24,320 bases of DNA from JABDDM01 sp038240295 (GCA_038240295.1 JBBSDW010000030.1:1-24320); one strand, 5' to 3'; numbered from the stretch's first letter, positions 9,169-18,652 are shown. The notes: generated by a model from the letters alone, not told the origin. Numbers and translations are program-made.

Positions 9169-12100
9169 ATGAAACAACAAAAAATCGTCTGGACGTTATT
9201 GCCGAATGGCTTCGCGGATTCGAACGTCCTGAAATTTTCACTCGTCTGTTCACCGCAACTCGAAACCGACGAACTGCTGCCCAGCGAAAAACCCGGGCGG
9301 CCCACGCTTGCGCAGTTTCAGGAACTGTGGAAGAACTGGCCCGAGGTTGTTCGCAAACTGAAGTTCGGAGTAAAGTTTTTCTTCGATGGTGGAGCTACCG
9401 TTGTTGCGGATGCAAAGCGTACCTCGATGAAGCAAACGCCCGATCTCAGTTCGGAATACTGGCACAAGCTTTTTCCGAGCGATCAGTTTGTGCGTCCGTT
9501 CGTCTTTACAGATTATTCTAAACGGGATATCTATTCTTATCCGGTAGGTAATGTCCTCGGTTTTTTGAAAGGACTTTATTCGGCAACCGCAGCGGCGAGT
9601 CCAGTGGGCTTCCCATCTAAAACTGCACTTTGGGAAGCTGGTGGATTGTCGAAGATCCATTTTTATCCATTGACCCAACGGGGTGCGCTAATGAAGGGAG
9701 GTAGCACCGTTTACCACGATGACATCGCCAAACTGATGCGCGAGGGATATCAACATGGTAAACGTGACTTCCGTAACAACGCGGTGCCGCCTGGGCCGCC
9801 GGACGCTTCGCTCGATTTCTGGCAACTCAGTTATTTTCACGCCCCGCACTCGAAGCCGCTGCCGCCAAAGCATTATAAGACGAAGTTCGGAGCGACTGGC
9901 GAGATCCTGGGCGGCTACGAACGGATCAGCGATGCTAAACTTCGCAGGCCCGATGGAACGCACGAGCAGGATGATATCGACTTCCATGGTGTAATTTCCG
10001 GACTCGGAGATTATCCAGCACTGGAACGAGAACTTGGCATCGTCATCGATCTCGAAGTTGAAAAACCTGCTGGCTTCATTGAGAATTCTTTAACCGATGG
10101 TTTACCCGCAGTGCAGGTCATCGTCGAATTCCCTGCGGGCATCACCGCTCCGACACAGGTCCGCTGCAAGAGTGTTTATCATGCGAAGGATCCTATTTTT
10201 CTTCCAAAACCGAGACTGCTCGATCCGGAATACGATCTTCGCGGGCTCTTGCGCCTGAACGAAATACTGCCAACGCAGCAGCGGGTCTACGAGATCGTGC
10301 AGATGGATGTAGACGGGGCAGGATTGAAGCTCATGAACATGGCGTATAATCTTGTGCAAGCCGAAGCACACCGAACGCAGGACACGCCCAACTTTAGCAG
10401 CCTGCCGACGATGCAATCGGCCGGCTTTTCTATCGCTCGCACAGGCGCCGCGTTGCGTATGGCCGCTTCGTTTCAATATCAAACCGCGCTCTACGCATCG
10501 AATCCGAACGAGCCCACGATGCATGCAGAAGATCTGATGCGAGGCTATCGTATGGACGTCTTCGACAGCCGGACGGCCGATTGGCATTCCCTCTACGAAC
10601 GAAATGGAACGTATGATTTCAAGACCGGAACACCGCTCCTGTTGGACGATGAAGGCTACACACAGCTCGGGACACGTCAGTCGGCCGACGGCTATACGGA
10701 CGATCTATTCCTTCATGAGAATTTCGTAAGCTGGCAGGGCTGGAGCCTCGTTGCACCGCGCCCTGGAAACGCGATGGATAACGACGGCATTTCGCAGACC
10801 CCGTCGAAGCTCAACCCGCAAAACACGTATCATCCGAATTTTAAACCATCGTTCAAGCCTCGTCCGGGTTCGCTCCCCGGTCTCCGTTTCGGTTTGCGTT
10901 ATCGACTCCGCGTTCGTTCGGTCGATCTTGCCGGAAACAGCCCATCGAACGTGCCGAAGGATTATTTTAATTCGGCGACCGACATGCAGGTCTATTCACG
11001 CTTTGAGCCCGTTGCTTCGCCACCGGTTATTCTGCAGAAAGCACTCAACAATTATACTCCGCCGTCACCTTACACGTCGCCGGTCTCACCTGGAGAATCG
11101 CTCGAACGCATCGTTATTCGCTCCTATAACAGCGATCCGAAAACGATGAATCTGATCAACACGCCCGAGACATCGAGTCGTCATTTTGCTCCGCCCAAGG
11201 TTGGTATCACGCTTACCGAACATCACGGTAAGCTCGACCTGCCTTACAGCGTGGCCGACTGGGAACACCGTAGTGACAGCGATCGGAAGTCTGCTTATGC
11301 GGATCAATATGCAACCGTAGCGAAGCGCGCCGATGGAAATTTCGATCAAACGAAAGCGGTCAACTCAGACCCTTATCCGCCGCCAATGAATAGCTCGCAG
11401 GCGCCTCCACCTGCTTCTTCCGCCGGTGGAGACTTTCCGATCTATAAAGATCTCATTCTCAATCAGTTGCCATACCTGCCCGATCCGATCGCCGCCGGAG
11501 TGACCTTTGTCGATCTGCCTGGCATGTCGCCCGACTCAATGCTCCATTTACCTTCAATCGCGACAACTCCGGTTGCGCTCGATCCGAAGGTTTTGAAAGA
11601 GAGTGTGGTGCAGATCGACTTCGGGATCGGAAAGACCTGGATGGACATCACGGGATTCCGGCTTGAGATCCATGATGCCACCGAATCCGCGAAGAATGCA
11701 CCTGGTCATTCTGTTCTGCCAGTGTGGAGCGACAGTGATCGGCTGCTCAAAGTTTATCTCGACAAAGCTCAGGTTGCCTTTATTCCATACAGCTCGTTTC
11801 TCGATACAAGCCCGCTCAAACTTGGCGATACGCTTCCGGACACGACAAAAGCTGCGGTCGATGCCATGGGCCTGTGGCAATGGGTGCTTACCCTTAATCT
11901 TCCGGCGGGCGCGCTCGCGGAACTGCGAAAATTTATCGAACAGGGAAGGGCGTGGATGTTCACCCCGAGCAGATTTTTAACGCTCGTTCATGCTGTGCAA
12001 AAGCCATTGACGGAGCCTGCATTTACAAAGTTGACACCTGTGAAATATCTTGGCGACACCTTCGCTACGCTTCAGGATAAATTGCTGCTTAACGGGCCGA

Positions 12101-13623
12101 GCACAGGCAAGATCGATATCAGGGCCGATTGGAGCGAGCCCGTTGACGACCTGCATGATCCAACGTGGAAACTCGTACGTGGCCACGCACAGGTAGTTGA
12201 AAAGAAGATCGAAGATCCTGCAACCACCTGGATCCCTATCGACGATGCGCATAACTTCGGCGATACGAAGCATCGGATGATCAATTATACGGCCGTCGCC
12301 TCGACGCGGTTCCGGGAGTATTATCCGACCGATCTTACGAAGGACGAGACGAATATTTCGGTCTATGGACTGAACCCTGCGCCAACCAATATCCTGAACT
12401 CTGCGCGGCCCACAGCGCCCGATCTTCTTTACATGATCCCGATTTTCGGTTGGGAACGACCGCCGGGAAATGTAAAGGGAGCAGCCCATAAGCGTCATGG
12501 GAATGCGCTGCGTGTCTATCTCAACCGCCCGTGGTTCAACTCTGGCGAAGGCGAAGAACTTGGAGTCATGATCTGGACCGACGAGTTCAACAAAATTCCT
12601 GACAAGTTCACGCACTATGTGACCCAATGGGGAATGGACCCGATCTGGGGCGGAAAGCATCCATCGGGCGCCGCACGTTTGGATTCTTTTCCGAGAATGA
12701 AACACTGGCATCAGGATGTCACGCTCGATGAAGTTGCATCGCAAACACTTTATATCCTGGAGCATTCCAAGATCGATATTGGGAAGTTCCTCACGCCGTC
12801 TGCTCCGGTTCCAAAACAGGAAGTCAAAAAAACCGGAATCGATATTTCACAGATCGCCATCGATCATCCGGTTAAGATCGCCCCACCAATAACACGATCA
12901 CTGCAGCCGCTTGTGGCCGCGAACCGTGTTTCCGATCACACGAAGTTTGCGGTCATCCCAAATCTAAAAGCGATCGAGTTCGTGCTAAAGCCGAGCCTTA
13001 TCGTTGTGGGCCACGAAGTATTCTTCGATCCGGTCAGGCAGCTCTGGTATTCCGATATCGAGATCGACACCGGCGATAGTTATACGCCATTCGTTCGGCT
13101 GGCACTCACGCGGTTTCAGCCCGACTCTGTCGACAATGCGCATGTCTCTCGCGTCATCGTTGCCGATTTCGCGCAGCTGATGCCCGATCGGAATGTCGCG
13201 GTGATCTTCGATCCGGTCAATCCGAAACTGGTGCTTCTTGCCGTCAGCGGACGGACGTATACGAACGCAGCTACGGGCTACGAAACGGGACACCCGCAAG
13301 TCGGTTCGCAAATGGAAGTGAGCGTTGAGGTTGAACGGCCCGACATCACCGACGAAGGGGAAGAACTGCGCTGGGCTCCGATCCCGGATGCGACGCATCA
13401 GTTGCAGTCACAGGTCGGCAACGATGCGATGGGAGTCTGGACCGCGTTTATCACGCTTCCGGAGCCGCGAGGTGCACGGAAATACCGGCTCGTCTTCAAG
13501 GAATTCGAACATTTCCTTTCCGATGCGGCGGAGGCCTACAACAACACGATAACGGTCGTGGCACGTGAAAAACTCAAGCTCACGCAGAAGCGGCTCGTCT
13601 TTGCAGAATCGATCGAGATATAG
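9169..13623 (+). CDS. Giant signal-less partner protein of unknown function
   Basis: The protein has 1484 aa. I chose ATG 9169, 4 bases after the preceding stop codon. The frame stays open upstream to 9037, but that part overlaps the previous gene and its translation has no conserved look, whereas the chosen start gives a coherent beginning (IVWTLLPNGF). No signal peptide, transmembrane segment or coiled coil is visible. The sequence looks like a chain of beta domains. A stretch near residues 565-592 (RYRLRVRSVDLAGNS) matches the F/G-strand pattern of FN3 or Ig-like folds. WQGWSLVAPRPG near residue 520 and a terminal Ig-like part (KYRLVFKEFEHF) are further recognisable blocks. A proline-rich loop lies around residues 735-750. 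No enzymatic motif is seen. Its size and position mark it as the probable partner of the Tat-exported giant, either cytoplasmic or carried out with it; this is inference. Confidence 0.85.
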   Translation: MKQQKIVWTLLPNGFADSNVLKFSLVCSPQLETDELLPSEKPGRPTLAQFQELWKNWPEVVRKLKFGVKFFFDGGATVVADAKRTSMKQTPDLSSEYWHKLFPSDQFVRPFVFTDYSKRDIYSYPVGNVLGFLKGLYSATAAASPVGFPSKTALWEAGGLSKIHFYPLTQRGALMKGGSTVYHDDIAKLMREGYQHGKRDFRNNAVPPGPPDASLDFWQLSYFHAPHSKPLPPKHYKTKFGATGEILGGYERISDAKLRRPDGTHEQDDIDFHGVISGLGDYPALERELGIVIDLEVEKPAGFIENSLTDGLPAVQVIVEFPAGITAPTQVRCKSVYHAKDPIFLPKPRLLDPEYDLRGLLRLNEILPTQQRVYEIVQMDVDGAGLKLMNMAYNLVQAEAHRTQDTPNFSSLPTMQSAGFSIARTGAALRMAASFQYQTALYASNPNEPTMHAEDLMRGYRMDVFDSRTADWHSLYERNGTYDFKTGTPLLLDDEGYTQLGTRQSADGYTDDLFLHENFVSWQGWSLVAPRPGNAMDNDGISQTPSKLNPQNTYHPNFKPSFKPRPGSLPGLRFGLRYRLRVRSVDLAGNSPSNVPKDYFNSATDMQVYSRFEPVASPPVILQKALNNYTPPSPYTSPVSPGESLERIVIRSYNSDPKTMNLINTPETSSRHFAPPKVGITLTEHHGKLDLPYSVADWEHRSDSDRKSAYADQYATVAKRADGNFDQTKAVNSDPYPPPMNSSQAPPPASSAGGDFPIYKDLILNQLPYLPDPIAAGVTFVDLPGMSPDSMLHLPSIATTPVALDPKVLKESVVQIDFGIGKTWMDITGFRLEIHDATESAKNAPGHSVLPVWSDSDRLLKVYLDKAQVAFIPYSSFLDTSPLKLGDTLPDTTKAAVDAMGLWQWVLTLNLPAGALAELRKFIEQGRAWMFTPSRFLTLVHAVQKPLTEPAFTKLTPVKYLGDTFATLQDKLLLNGPSTGKIDIRADWSEPVDDLHDPTWKLVRGHAQVVEKKIEDPATTWIPIDDAHNFGDTKHRMINYTAVASTRFREYYPTDLTKDETNISVYGLNPAPTNILNSARPTAPDLLYMIPIFGWERPPGNVKGAAHKRHGNALRVYLNRPWFNSGEGEELGVMIWTDEFNKIPDKFTHYVTQWGMDPIWGGKHPSGAARLDSFPRMKHWHQDVTLDEVASQTLYILEHSKIDIGKFLTPSAPVPKQEVKKTGIDISQIAIDHPVKIAPPITRSLQPLVAANRVSDHTKFAVIPNLKAIEFVLKPSLIVVGHEVFFDPVRQLWYSDIEIDTGDSYTPFVRLALTRFQPDSVDNAHVSRVIVADFAQLMPDRNVAVIFDPVNPKLVLLAVSGRTYTNAATGYETGHPQVGSQMEVSVEVERPDITDEGEELRWAPIPDATHQLQSQVGNDAMGVWTAFITLPEPRGARKYRLVFKEFEHFLSDAAEAYNNTITVVAREKLKLTQKRLVFAESIEI

Positions 13624-13648
13624 CACGCGATAAAAATCCTAAGTGAAA

Positions 13649-15739
13649 ATGAAACATTCTATCTGGTATCGCTCGATCTTTCAGATTGTGGTCGTTTGCT
13701 TGATCCTGATCCCGCAACTTGTTCGAGGACAGATCAACGTATCCCTGCAGCAACCGCCGCCGAATCAACTGAAGGTTGCAGATCTCTGGCGCGTCACACT
13801 CATAAACACAACGCGGGAAACCTACACTGTCTACCTTCAGGGAACCGCGAAGGAGGCTTCTGCAGGTCTTGTGGTCGATGCACAAACTACCTCGTTCAAA
13901 GTGCCGCCCGGAACAAAGATCGTCAACGGGCAGAATGTGAGTCCGATAAAAGTGAATTCCTCGAATGGCCGCTACAAAAACGTCTTGCTGCAGACCGGTA
14001 CGGTGCCCGCAGGCGATTACACGATCTGCGTGACCGTCCGTTCTTCGCCGGGCGGTGAAGAACTTGGCAATGACTGTATCCAACAAAAAGTCGAGAACGC
14101 TTCGATGGTCTTGATCAGCCCGACCGATGAAGCAACGGTCGAAGAAGATCTTCCCGTCTTTATCTGGACTTCTACTCCACCTCTCGGACCGAGCGCGACC
14201 TATTCACTCAAGATCGTCGAGATCTTCGGTAACCAATCTCCGATCGCCGCGATGCAATCGAACAGCGCACTGCATACGCAAAGCGATATTCATACGACAA
14301 CGCTTCAATACCCTATCTCGGCAACGAAGCTCATTCCAGGACACACCTATGCCTGGGCTGTTACCTCGTATGATAATGGCGCTCCCTTATCGACGAGCGA
14401 AATATGGAAATTTACCTACAAATCCTTCGACAGCATTGTACAGTATAAGCAGAAGAAGAAAAAAGAAGTCCTGGCCCAATTTGAAAGACTTTACGGCGGC
14501 GCGAAATATGATCATGGCTGGGCGATCGAAGTTACTCGTGATACCGGTTATATCATCGCTGGCTACACCCGAAGCGCTGGCGCCGGCAACGACGATGGCC
14601 TGCTGCTCAAAGTCGATCGATCGGGCAGCCTCCAATGGGCGCGAACTTACGGCGGTGAGAACGACGATGGATTCTACGCCGTGACGCAAGTCACCGACGG
14701 CGGCTATGTTGCTGTCGGATTTACACGAAGCTTCGATGTTGGCAACGATGACATTTATGTGGTGAAGGTGACCCCCGATGGTTCGCCCGAATATTCTCGT
14801 GTCATGGGCGGCGGAGGCTTCGATGCCGGATACGGAGTGACGTATACCGATGAGGACGGTGTTCTGCTCGTTGGGGCTGTTGGCAAGGGCGACGATTACG
14901 ATGCCTATGTGGCGATGCTCGACAAGGGTGGAAATCCCGGGTGGGCTGAAAATCTTGGAATTCTCGAGTGCGATGTGCTCCGGGCAGTTGCGAGAACGAA
15001 AATAGGCGGATTTATGGCAGCGGGCTACACGCGGAGCGGTGGGCAAGGCAACGACGACATGCTCATGATGGCGCTCGATCGTGCGGGCACTCCAACGGCA
15101 GTCTCTACCTATGGAAACTCGCTGGCCGATCGAGCCGAAGCTATTATCAGCTTTCAAGATCGAGAATTTGTGATTGCTGGCTATCGGCCTAACGATATGA
15201 TGACCGATGCCGGGGATGTGAGCCTTGTAAGACTCAGCTCACTGGGACAAAAAATATCGATCCACGACTACAACGCAGGTTCCATCGATAAAGGCGTGGC
15301 GCTGACCGAGACGCCCGATCGCGGCATTGTCGTAGCAGGTTACAATTCCGGCGACACGGTAAATGCCGGAGGTATTATTGCATTCAAAACCAATTCAGAT
15401 GGTGCTGTGGAGTGGTCAAGGTTCTATCGCGATTCAAAACTTGATGAAGGCTATGGCGTCGTTCAGGCTCGAGACGGAGGATTTGCTATCGTCGGATATT
15501 CCGACGCAGGTGCGGGAGGCGATGTGGTCCTGATCAAGACCGATCCAAAAGGGGTTGTCGGCTGTACGGATAAAGATGGCGCGGTCAAGATGGTCGAGAC
15601 TCGTGGCAATTTCGACCCCTTCGTATTGTTGGGCGATAACGGTATCGTTTCGCGCGCGGTCTCCTCAAGTTCAGGCAAGGCAGCGCTGAAGGTCGAACAA
15701 CTTTGCCCGGTGCTCGGACCAAACGAGGAGGCTAAATGA
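13649..15739 (+). CDS. Secreted adaptor protein with a seven-bladed beta-propeller
   Basis: The protein has 696 aa from ATG 13649; a GTG two codons earlier (13643) is also possible. The signal peptide is residues 1-27, cut at V-R-G before Gln28. Residues 28-155 and 156-260 repeat the two N-terminal domains of the gene at 1, including PPPNQLKVADLW, the cysteine pair (YTIC, GNDC) and an FN3-like end SEIWKFTY. A lysine-rich linker (QKKKKKE, near residue 268) follows. Residues 283-638 contain seven repeats of about 51 residues with the pattern GG..D.....V..T.DGGY...G.T.S...G.DD..L.K.D..G...W, which predicts a seven-bladed propeller. The last ~58 residues are a tail without a recognisable T9SS sorting domain. 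It ends the probable operon. Propellers of this kind usually bind proteins or glycans; the ligand is unknown. Confidence 0.82.
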   Translation: MKHSIWYRSIFQIVVVCLILIPQLVRGQINVSLQQPPPNQLKVADLWRVTLINTTRETYTVYLQGTAKEASAGLVVDAQTTSFKVPPGTKIVNGQNVSPIKVNSSNGRYKNVLLQTGTVPAGDYTICVTVRSSPGGEELGNDCIQQKVENASMVLISPTDEATVEEDLPVFIWTSTPPLGPSATYSLKIVEIFGNQSPIAAMQSNSALHTQSDIHTTTLQYPISATKLIPGHTYAWAVTSYDNGAPLSTSEIWKFTYKSFDSIVQYKQKKKKEVLAQFERLYGGAKYDHGWAIEVTRDTGYIIAGYTRSAGAGNDDGLLLKVDRSGSLQWARTYGGENDDGFYAVTQVTDGGYVAVGFTRSFDVGNDDIYVVKVTPDGSPEYSRVMGGGGFDAGYGVTYTDEDGVLLVGAVGKGDDYDAYVAMLDKGGNPGWAENLGILECDVLRAVARTKIGGFMAAGYTRSGGQGNDDMLMMALDRAGTPTAVSTYGNSLADRAEAIISFQDREFVIAGYRPNDMMTDAGDVSLVRLSSLGQKISIHDYNAGSIDKGVALTETPDRGIVVAGYNSGDTVNAGGIIAFKTNSDGAVEWSRFYRDSKLDEGYGVVQARDGGFAIVGYSDAGAGGDVVLIKTDPKGVVGCTDKDGAVKMVETRGNFDPFVLLGDNGIVSRAVSSSSGKAALKVEQLCPVLGPNEEAK
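14495..15562 (+). repeat. Seven tandem coding repeats (propeller blades)
   Basis: Seven consecutive units of about 153 bases each encode one blade: unit starts read GGAKYD, GGENDD, GGGGFD, GILECD, GNSLAD, NAGSID and RDSKLD. Each contains a hydrophobic pair of strands followed by a Gly-rich turn. The units have diverged at the DNA level, so the repeat is visible mainly in the protein. Confidence 0.75.
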
Positions 15740-15760
15740 GTTTTTAATCAGAAACTCTTT
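15738..15760 (+). terminator. Weak hairpin at the end of the five-gene operon
   Basis: GAGTTT, an 8-base loop and AAACTC, then TTT, begin within the stop codon of the propeller gene. The stem is only 6 bp and half A/T, so termination would be leaky. Its position at the end of the operon and before a gap of about 130 bases is what makes it worth recording. Confidence 0.3.
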
Positions 15761-15870
15761 GAAGGCTCGATGCTTTTGTATCGAATCTTCGACCATCGTT
15801 GTCACATCGTTTGAGCCAGTTAGAATTAGTATCTTCACCTCTACGCAGATTGCGAGCTTTGCCGCGATGG

Positions 15871-16170
15871 GTGAAGCTGCGTCAGTGCGTGACGCTGGTC
15901 TTGCGATTGTGCGTCCTCCTGCTCGTTCTTCTGCGTTGCTCTTCCAGCTTTTTACACCATCACGCCGAACCAACGAACGGGGCTGTCGTCTCGCTCGAAA
16001 CGCATTGTGACGCGTGCGATCTTGAAGCGACCCATGCACTGGCAAGCACACCCGCTTTTGACTTGCACCCGCTCGAATTCAGGGTGCGGATTTTTGTTGG
16101 TCCCGTTCTTTGTCTGCCCCATTCGGAGTCGATTCTCTCCGAGCGATATCGTGGCCCTCCTTCTGCATAA
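15871..16170 (+). CDS. Small exported His/Cys-rich protein, possible metal binder
   Basis: This is a 99-aa protein if read from GTG 15871, which gives a normal signal sequence: a basic start (KLRQ), about 15 hydrophobic residues and C-S-S-S-F. TTG 15799 in the same frame would add 24 residues without a signal-like start. The mature part begins with HHHAE, followed by ETHCDACDLEATH, a CxxC flanked by histidines. After a beta-like middle it ends RGPPSA. Small proteins with an H-rich start, a CxxC with nearby His and a terminal R-G/A-P-P are common in Bacteroidota just before TonB-dependent receptors; I know the pattern but not an official name. The TonB receptor starts 79 bases downstream. Metal binding or delivery is inferred. 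The strand is supported by signal, motif and context; overlapping minus-strand frames show none of these. Confidence 0.6.
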   Translation: MKLRQCVTLVLRLCVLLLVLLRCSSSFLHHHAEPTNGAVVSLETHCDACDLEATHALASTPAFDLHPLEFRVRIFVGPVLCLPHSESILSERYRGPPSA

Positions 16171-16249
16171 GCCTCTCTTACTCCAGCCGTAGTCAATTTC
16201 GCGCCTGATTCTTGGCAGCAGAACCCTATACTTTTTCTTTTTTCCATCC

Positions 16250-18652
16250 ATGAAAGCAATTCTTCAAGCTATCGCGGTCTTCGCGATTCTCACAATTTCA
16301 GTCAATTCTGCCAGCAGCAAACCGCACGTGGGGCCGCCTGCGGCCGAAGATGTTTTTCAGCATACGATCATCATCTTTGATAGCGCTGCACAGGCCCCGA
16401 TCGAACTTGCACGCGTGACGCTTTCGGTGGATGGCAGACTTGTGCAGGGTCATCTGAGCGATGTAAATGGACGTGCGCTCTTTCGAGATATTCCGGAAGG
16501 GAGCTACATGCTTGATGTCCGTGCGGTTGGCTATGTCGAGATCAAATCGACGATCGTGATCAACGCCGCGCATCCCTTAGATTCCATTCCTCTTCGTGAA
16601 GTGGCGCAGCAGGAAATTTTGATTACAGCAGGTGTCATCCCGAATATCTCGGTCGACACCCGAACCGGCAATCAGGAGTTCGACGCGACGACCTATCATG
16701 CGCCACCGCAGGCCCGCATCACTGCGCTCGTCCAGCAATCTGTTGCAGGGGCTGTGCGAGCACCAACCGGCGAGGTTCACGTTCGCGGACAACATGGCGA
16801 GTTCACGTATTACATCGATGGTGTGCCCATTCCGCTTGGGGTCTTTGGCGGGCTTAACGAAGTTGTCGATCCCAAGGTCATCGACCATGTCACGTTCTTA
16901 ACCGGTGGATTTCCAGCGGAGTACGGTGGGCAAATGGCGGCAGTCATGGATGTCCAGACGCATGTTCCCTCCGGAAAATTTCATCTCGATGCGTCAACCT
17001 ACGCTGGTAGTTACCTCGTCTTTAACGGTACCAAGCTCTTCACGCCTGGCTCCGAACAAACTGCTTCCTCGCCAGGCGACACCCTTGGAAACCGTGTTGG
17101 TCCGTATCGTGCGATCAACTCGAATGGACAAAGTCTTGCGATCAGCGATCAGGCAGGGAAGTTAGGTTTTTATCTTTCGGGCTCGCGTCAGGAAACCGAC
17201 CGGCGTATCGATCCGCCGGTCGAACGGTTGTTTCACGATCATGGATTCGACTACTTTCTTTATGGTAAGGCTAACTATCTGATCGATCCGACACAAATCC
17301 TGACACTCAATCTTAATTGGGGTAAGACAGTAACGCAAATTCCCTATGACTCGCTCGAAGGCATTACCGTCGACGATCAAACGACGACCAACGCGTTTCA
17401 AACGCTCAGTTACATGAAGTCATTTTCGACCGAGGTCGACCATGAGAAATCGCTGCTCGTAGGAATTTATGCGCGAGAAGGAGGGCTGATCTTTTCGCCC
17501 GGTTTGCAGGATAGCGCACGTTTCCATTTTGCCAACGATACAAATGGATACCGCCTTGCCGAAGACCGCAGCTTTCTTACGCTTGGCACTCGGGTAAAGT
17601 ATGATTACCGGCTTACGCATCAAACGAAGCTTTCAACAGGCTTCACTTTCAGCAGTACAAAAGGCAACGAACAATTCACTACGACGAAGGCGATGCTGAA
17701 TGCGGGGCCATCTTTAGGCGAATCGTTCGTCGGCTCCGACTTTGGACTCTTTGTTCAAGCCGAGCAAGAGCTCGCTGAATGGACGAGCATTGACGCAGGA
17801 CTTCGATACGATCAGCATATTGCACCCGATATTCCCTTCACGTCGCAACTCAGCCCACGCATTCGCTGGAATTTCTTCATCGACGAATACAACACCGCCT
17901 ATCTCTATTACGGCAGGCTCTTCATGCCGAATAACATCGAAGGTCTCCGTTCGATCGCTGCGACTGTTCAATCGGCGGGTGAGGGTGCCCTACCGGAGCG
18001 CGATCACTTTTTCGAAGGTGTCTACACGCGCAATTGGGGTAGTGGCGTGACTTCCAAGCTTGCAGGGTTCTATAAGATCGCAACGCCCGGCGTCGACGAT
18101 GCTACGCTTGGTTCGAGCGCCATCAAAACTCCTGTCAATATCGATACGGTCAAGACTTCGGGCATAGAACTCGCCTTGACCTACAGTGCTGCATCAACTC
18201 CGCTTTCCGCCTATGCTAACGCCGCGATCATCCATGCCTATGGCCTAGGCAAGATCACGGGTGGATTTTTGGGAACGGACTCGATCGGGCTCACCGATCT
18301 GGATCACGATCAACGCCTGAGCGTCGTGCTCGGAATCAACTATCAACCGACCGACTGGTTCCTAAACGCCAACGCGATCTATGGTAGCGGATTGACGAAC
18401 GGCAATCCATCGGGCCAGGCATACAAGGCCGGTCTTTTCGACTTCAATCAGATCGCGCATACAACTCCATCTTGGATCGTAGATATTTCGGGAGGGTATA
18501 CGTTCACCCTTGCGGGCGGCAGCACGATCTCTCCCTCGCTCTACGTCTCAAATCTCTTTGATAATTCCCACCTCATAAAAGGAGCGTATTTTAGCAACGC
18601 GGCATGGGAAGAACGACGAAATGTCGTTTTGCGAGTTGACTACCATTTATAA
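16250..18652 (+). CDS. TonB-dependent receptor with carboxypeptidase-like regulatory domain
   Basis: This 800-aa outer-membrane receptor probably imports a ligand using the TonB-ExbBD proton-motive link. The signal peptide is about residues 1-22. Residues 38-110 form a carboxypeptidase-regulatory-like sandwich (LSDVNGRALFRDIPEGSYML), common in Bacteroidota receptors. Residues about 125-240 form the plug: GEVHVRGQHGEFTYYIDGVP, then VDPKVIDHVTFLTGGFPAEY followed by GGQMAAVMDV. The remaining ~560 residues alternate as barrel strands, with a late NLFDN turn, and end VLRVDYHL. It is complete and of normal length. The His/Cys-rich small protein directly upstream suggests a metal or metal complex as substrate; the receptor sequence alone does not show it. 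No SusD-like partner is in the window, so a glycan-uptake role is less likely. Confidence 0.93.
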   Translation: MKAILQAIAVFAILTISVNSASSKPHVGPPAAEDVFQHTIIIFDSAAQAPIELARVTLSVDGRLVQGHLSDVNGRALFRDIPEGSYMLDVRAVGYVEIKSTIVINAAHPLDSIPLREVAQQEILITAGVIPNISVDTRTGNQEFDATTYHAPPQARITALVQQSVAGAVRAPTGEVHVRGQHGEFTYYIDGVPIPLGVFGGLNEVVDPKVIDHVTFLTGGFPAEYGGQMAAVMDVQTHVPSGKFHLDASTYAGSYLVFNGTKLFTPGSEQTASSPGDTLGNRVGPYRAINSNGQSLAISDQAGKLGFYLSGSRQETDRRIDPPVERLFHDHGFDYFLYGKANYLIDPTQILTLNLNWGKTVTQIPYDSLEGITVDDQTTTNAFQTLSYMKSFSTEVDHEKSLLVGIYAREGGLIFSPGLQDSARFHFANDTNGYRLAEDRSFLTLGTRVKYDYRLTHQTKLSTGFTFSSTKGNEQFTTTKAMLNAGPSLGESFVGSDFGLFVQAEQELAEWTSIDAGLRYDQHIAPDIPFTSQLSPRIRWNFFIDEYNTAYLYYGRLFMPNNIEGLRSIAATVQSAGEGALPERDHFFEGVYTRNWGSGVTSKLAGFYKIATPGVDDATLGSSAIKTPVNIDTVKTSGIELALTYSAASTPLSAYANAAIIHAYGLGKITGGFLGTDSIGLTDLDHDQRLSVVLGINYQPTDWFLNANAIYGSGLTNGNPSGQAYKAGLFDFNQIAHTTPSWIVDISGGYTFTLAGGSTISPSLYVSNLFDNSHLIKGAYFSNAAWEERRNVVLRVDYHL

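Noticed and set aside
11977..12765. A 262-codon minus-strand frame inside the 1484-aa protein gene
   Set aside because: Antisense shadow with odd composition (many Arg, Cys, Ile); the + strand frame here is continuous and protein-like.
14448..14470. A-rich run in the lysine linker as a frameshift or slippage site
   Set aside because: The reading frame is coherent on both sides, and the codon phasing does not give the usual X-XXY-YYZ slippery arrangement.
14387..15157. A 256-codon minus-strand frame opposite the propeller repeats
   Set aside because: Its apparent regularity mirrors the blades encoded on the + strand; no independent signal of coding.
15740..15870. Bacteroidota-type promoter (TTTG near 15810, TATCTTCA near 15830) before the small His/Cys-rich gene
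   Set aside because: The -7 element has two mismatches and the spacing is short, so I do not list it as a feature.
15671..16251. Minus-strand frames of 126 and 99 codons in the gap before the TonB receptor
   Set aside because: Neither shows a signal peptide or motif, and the overlapping + strand frame has a signal peptide, a metal-binding pattern and a sensible context.
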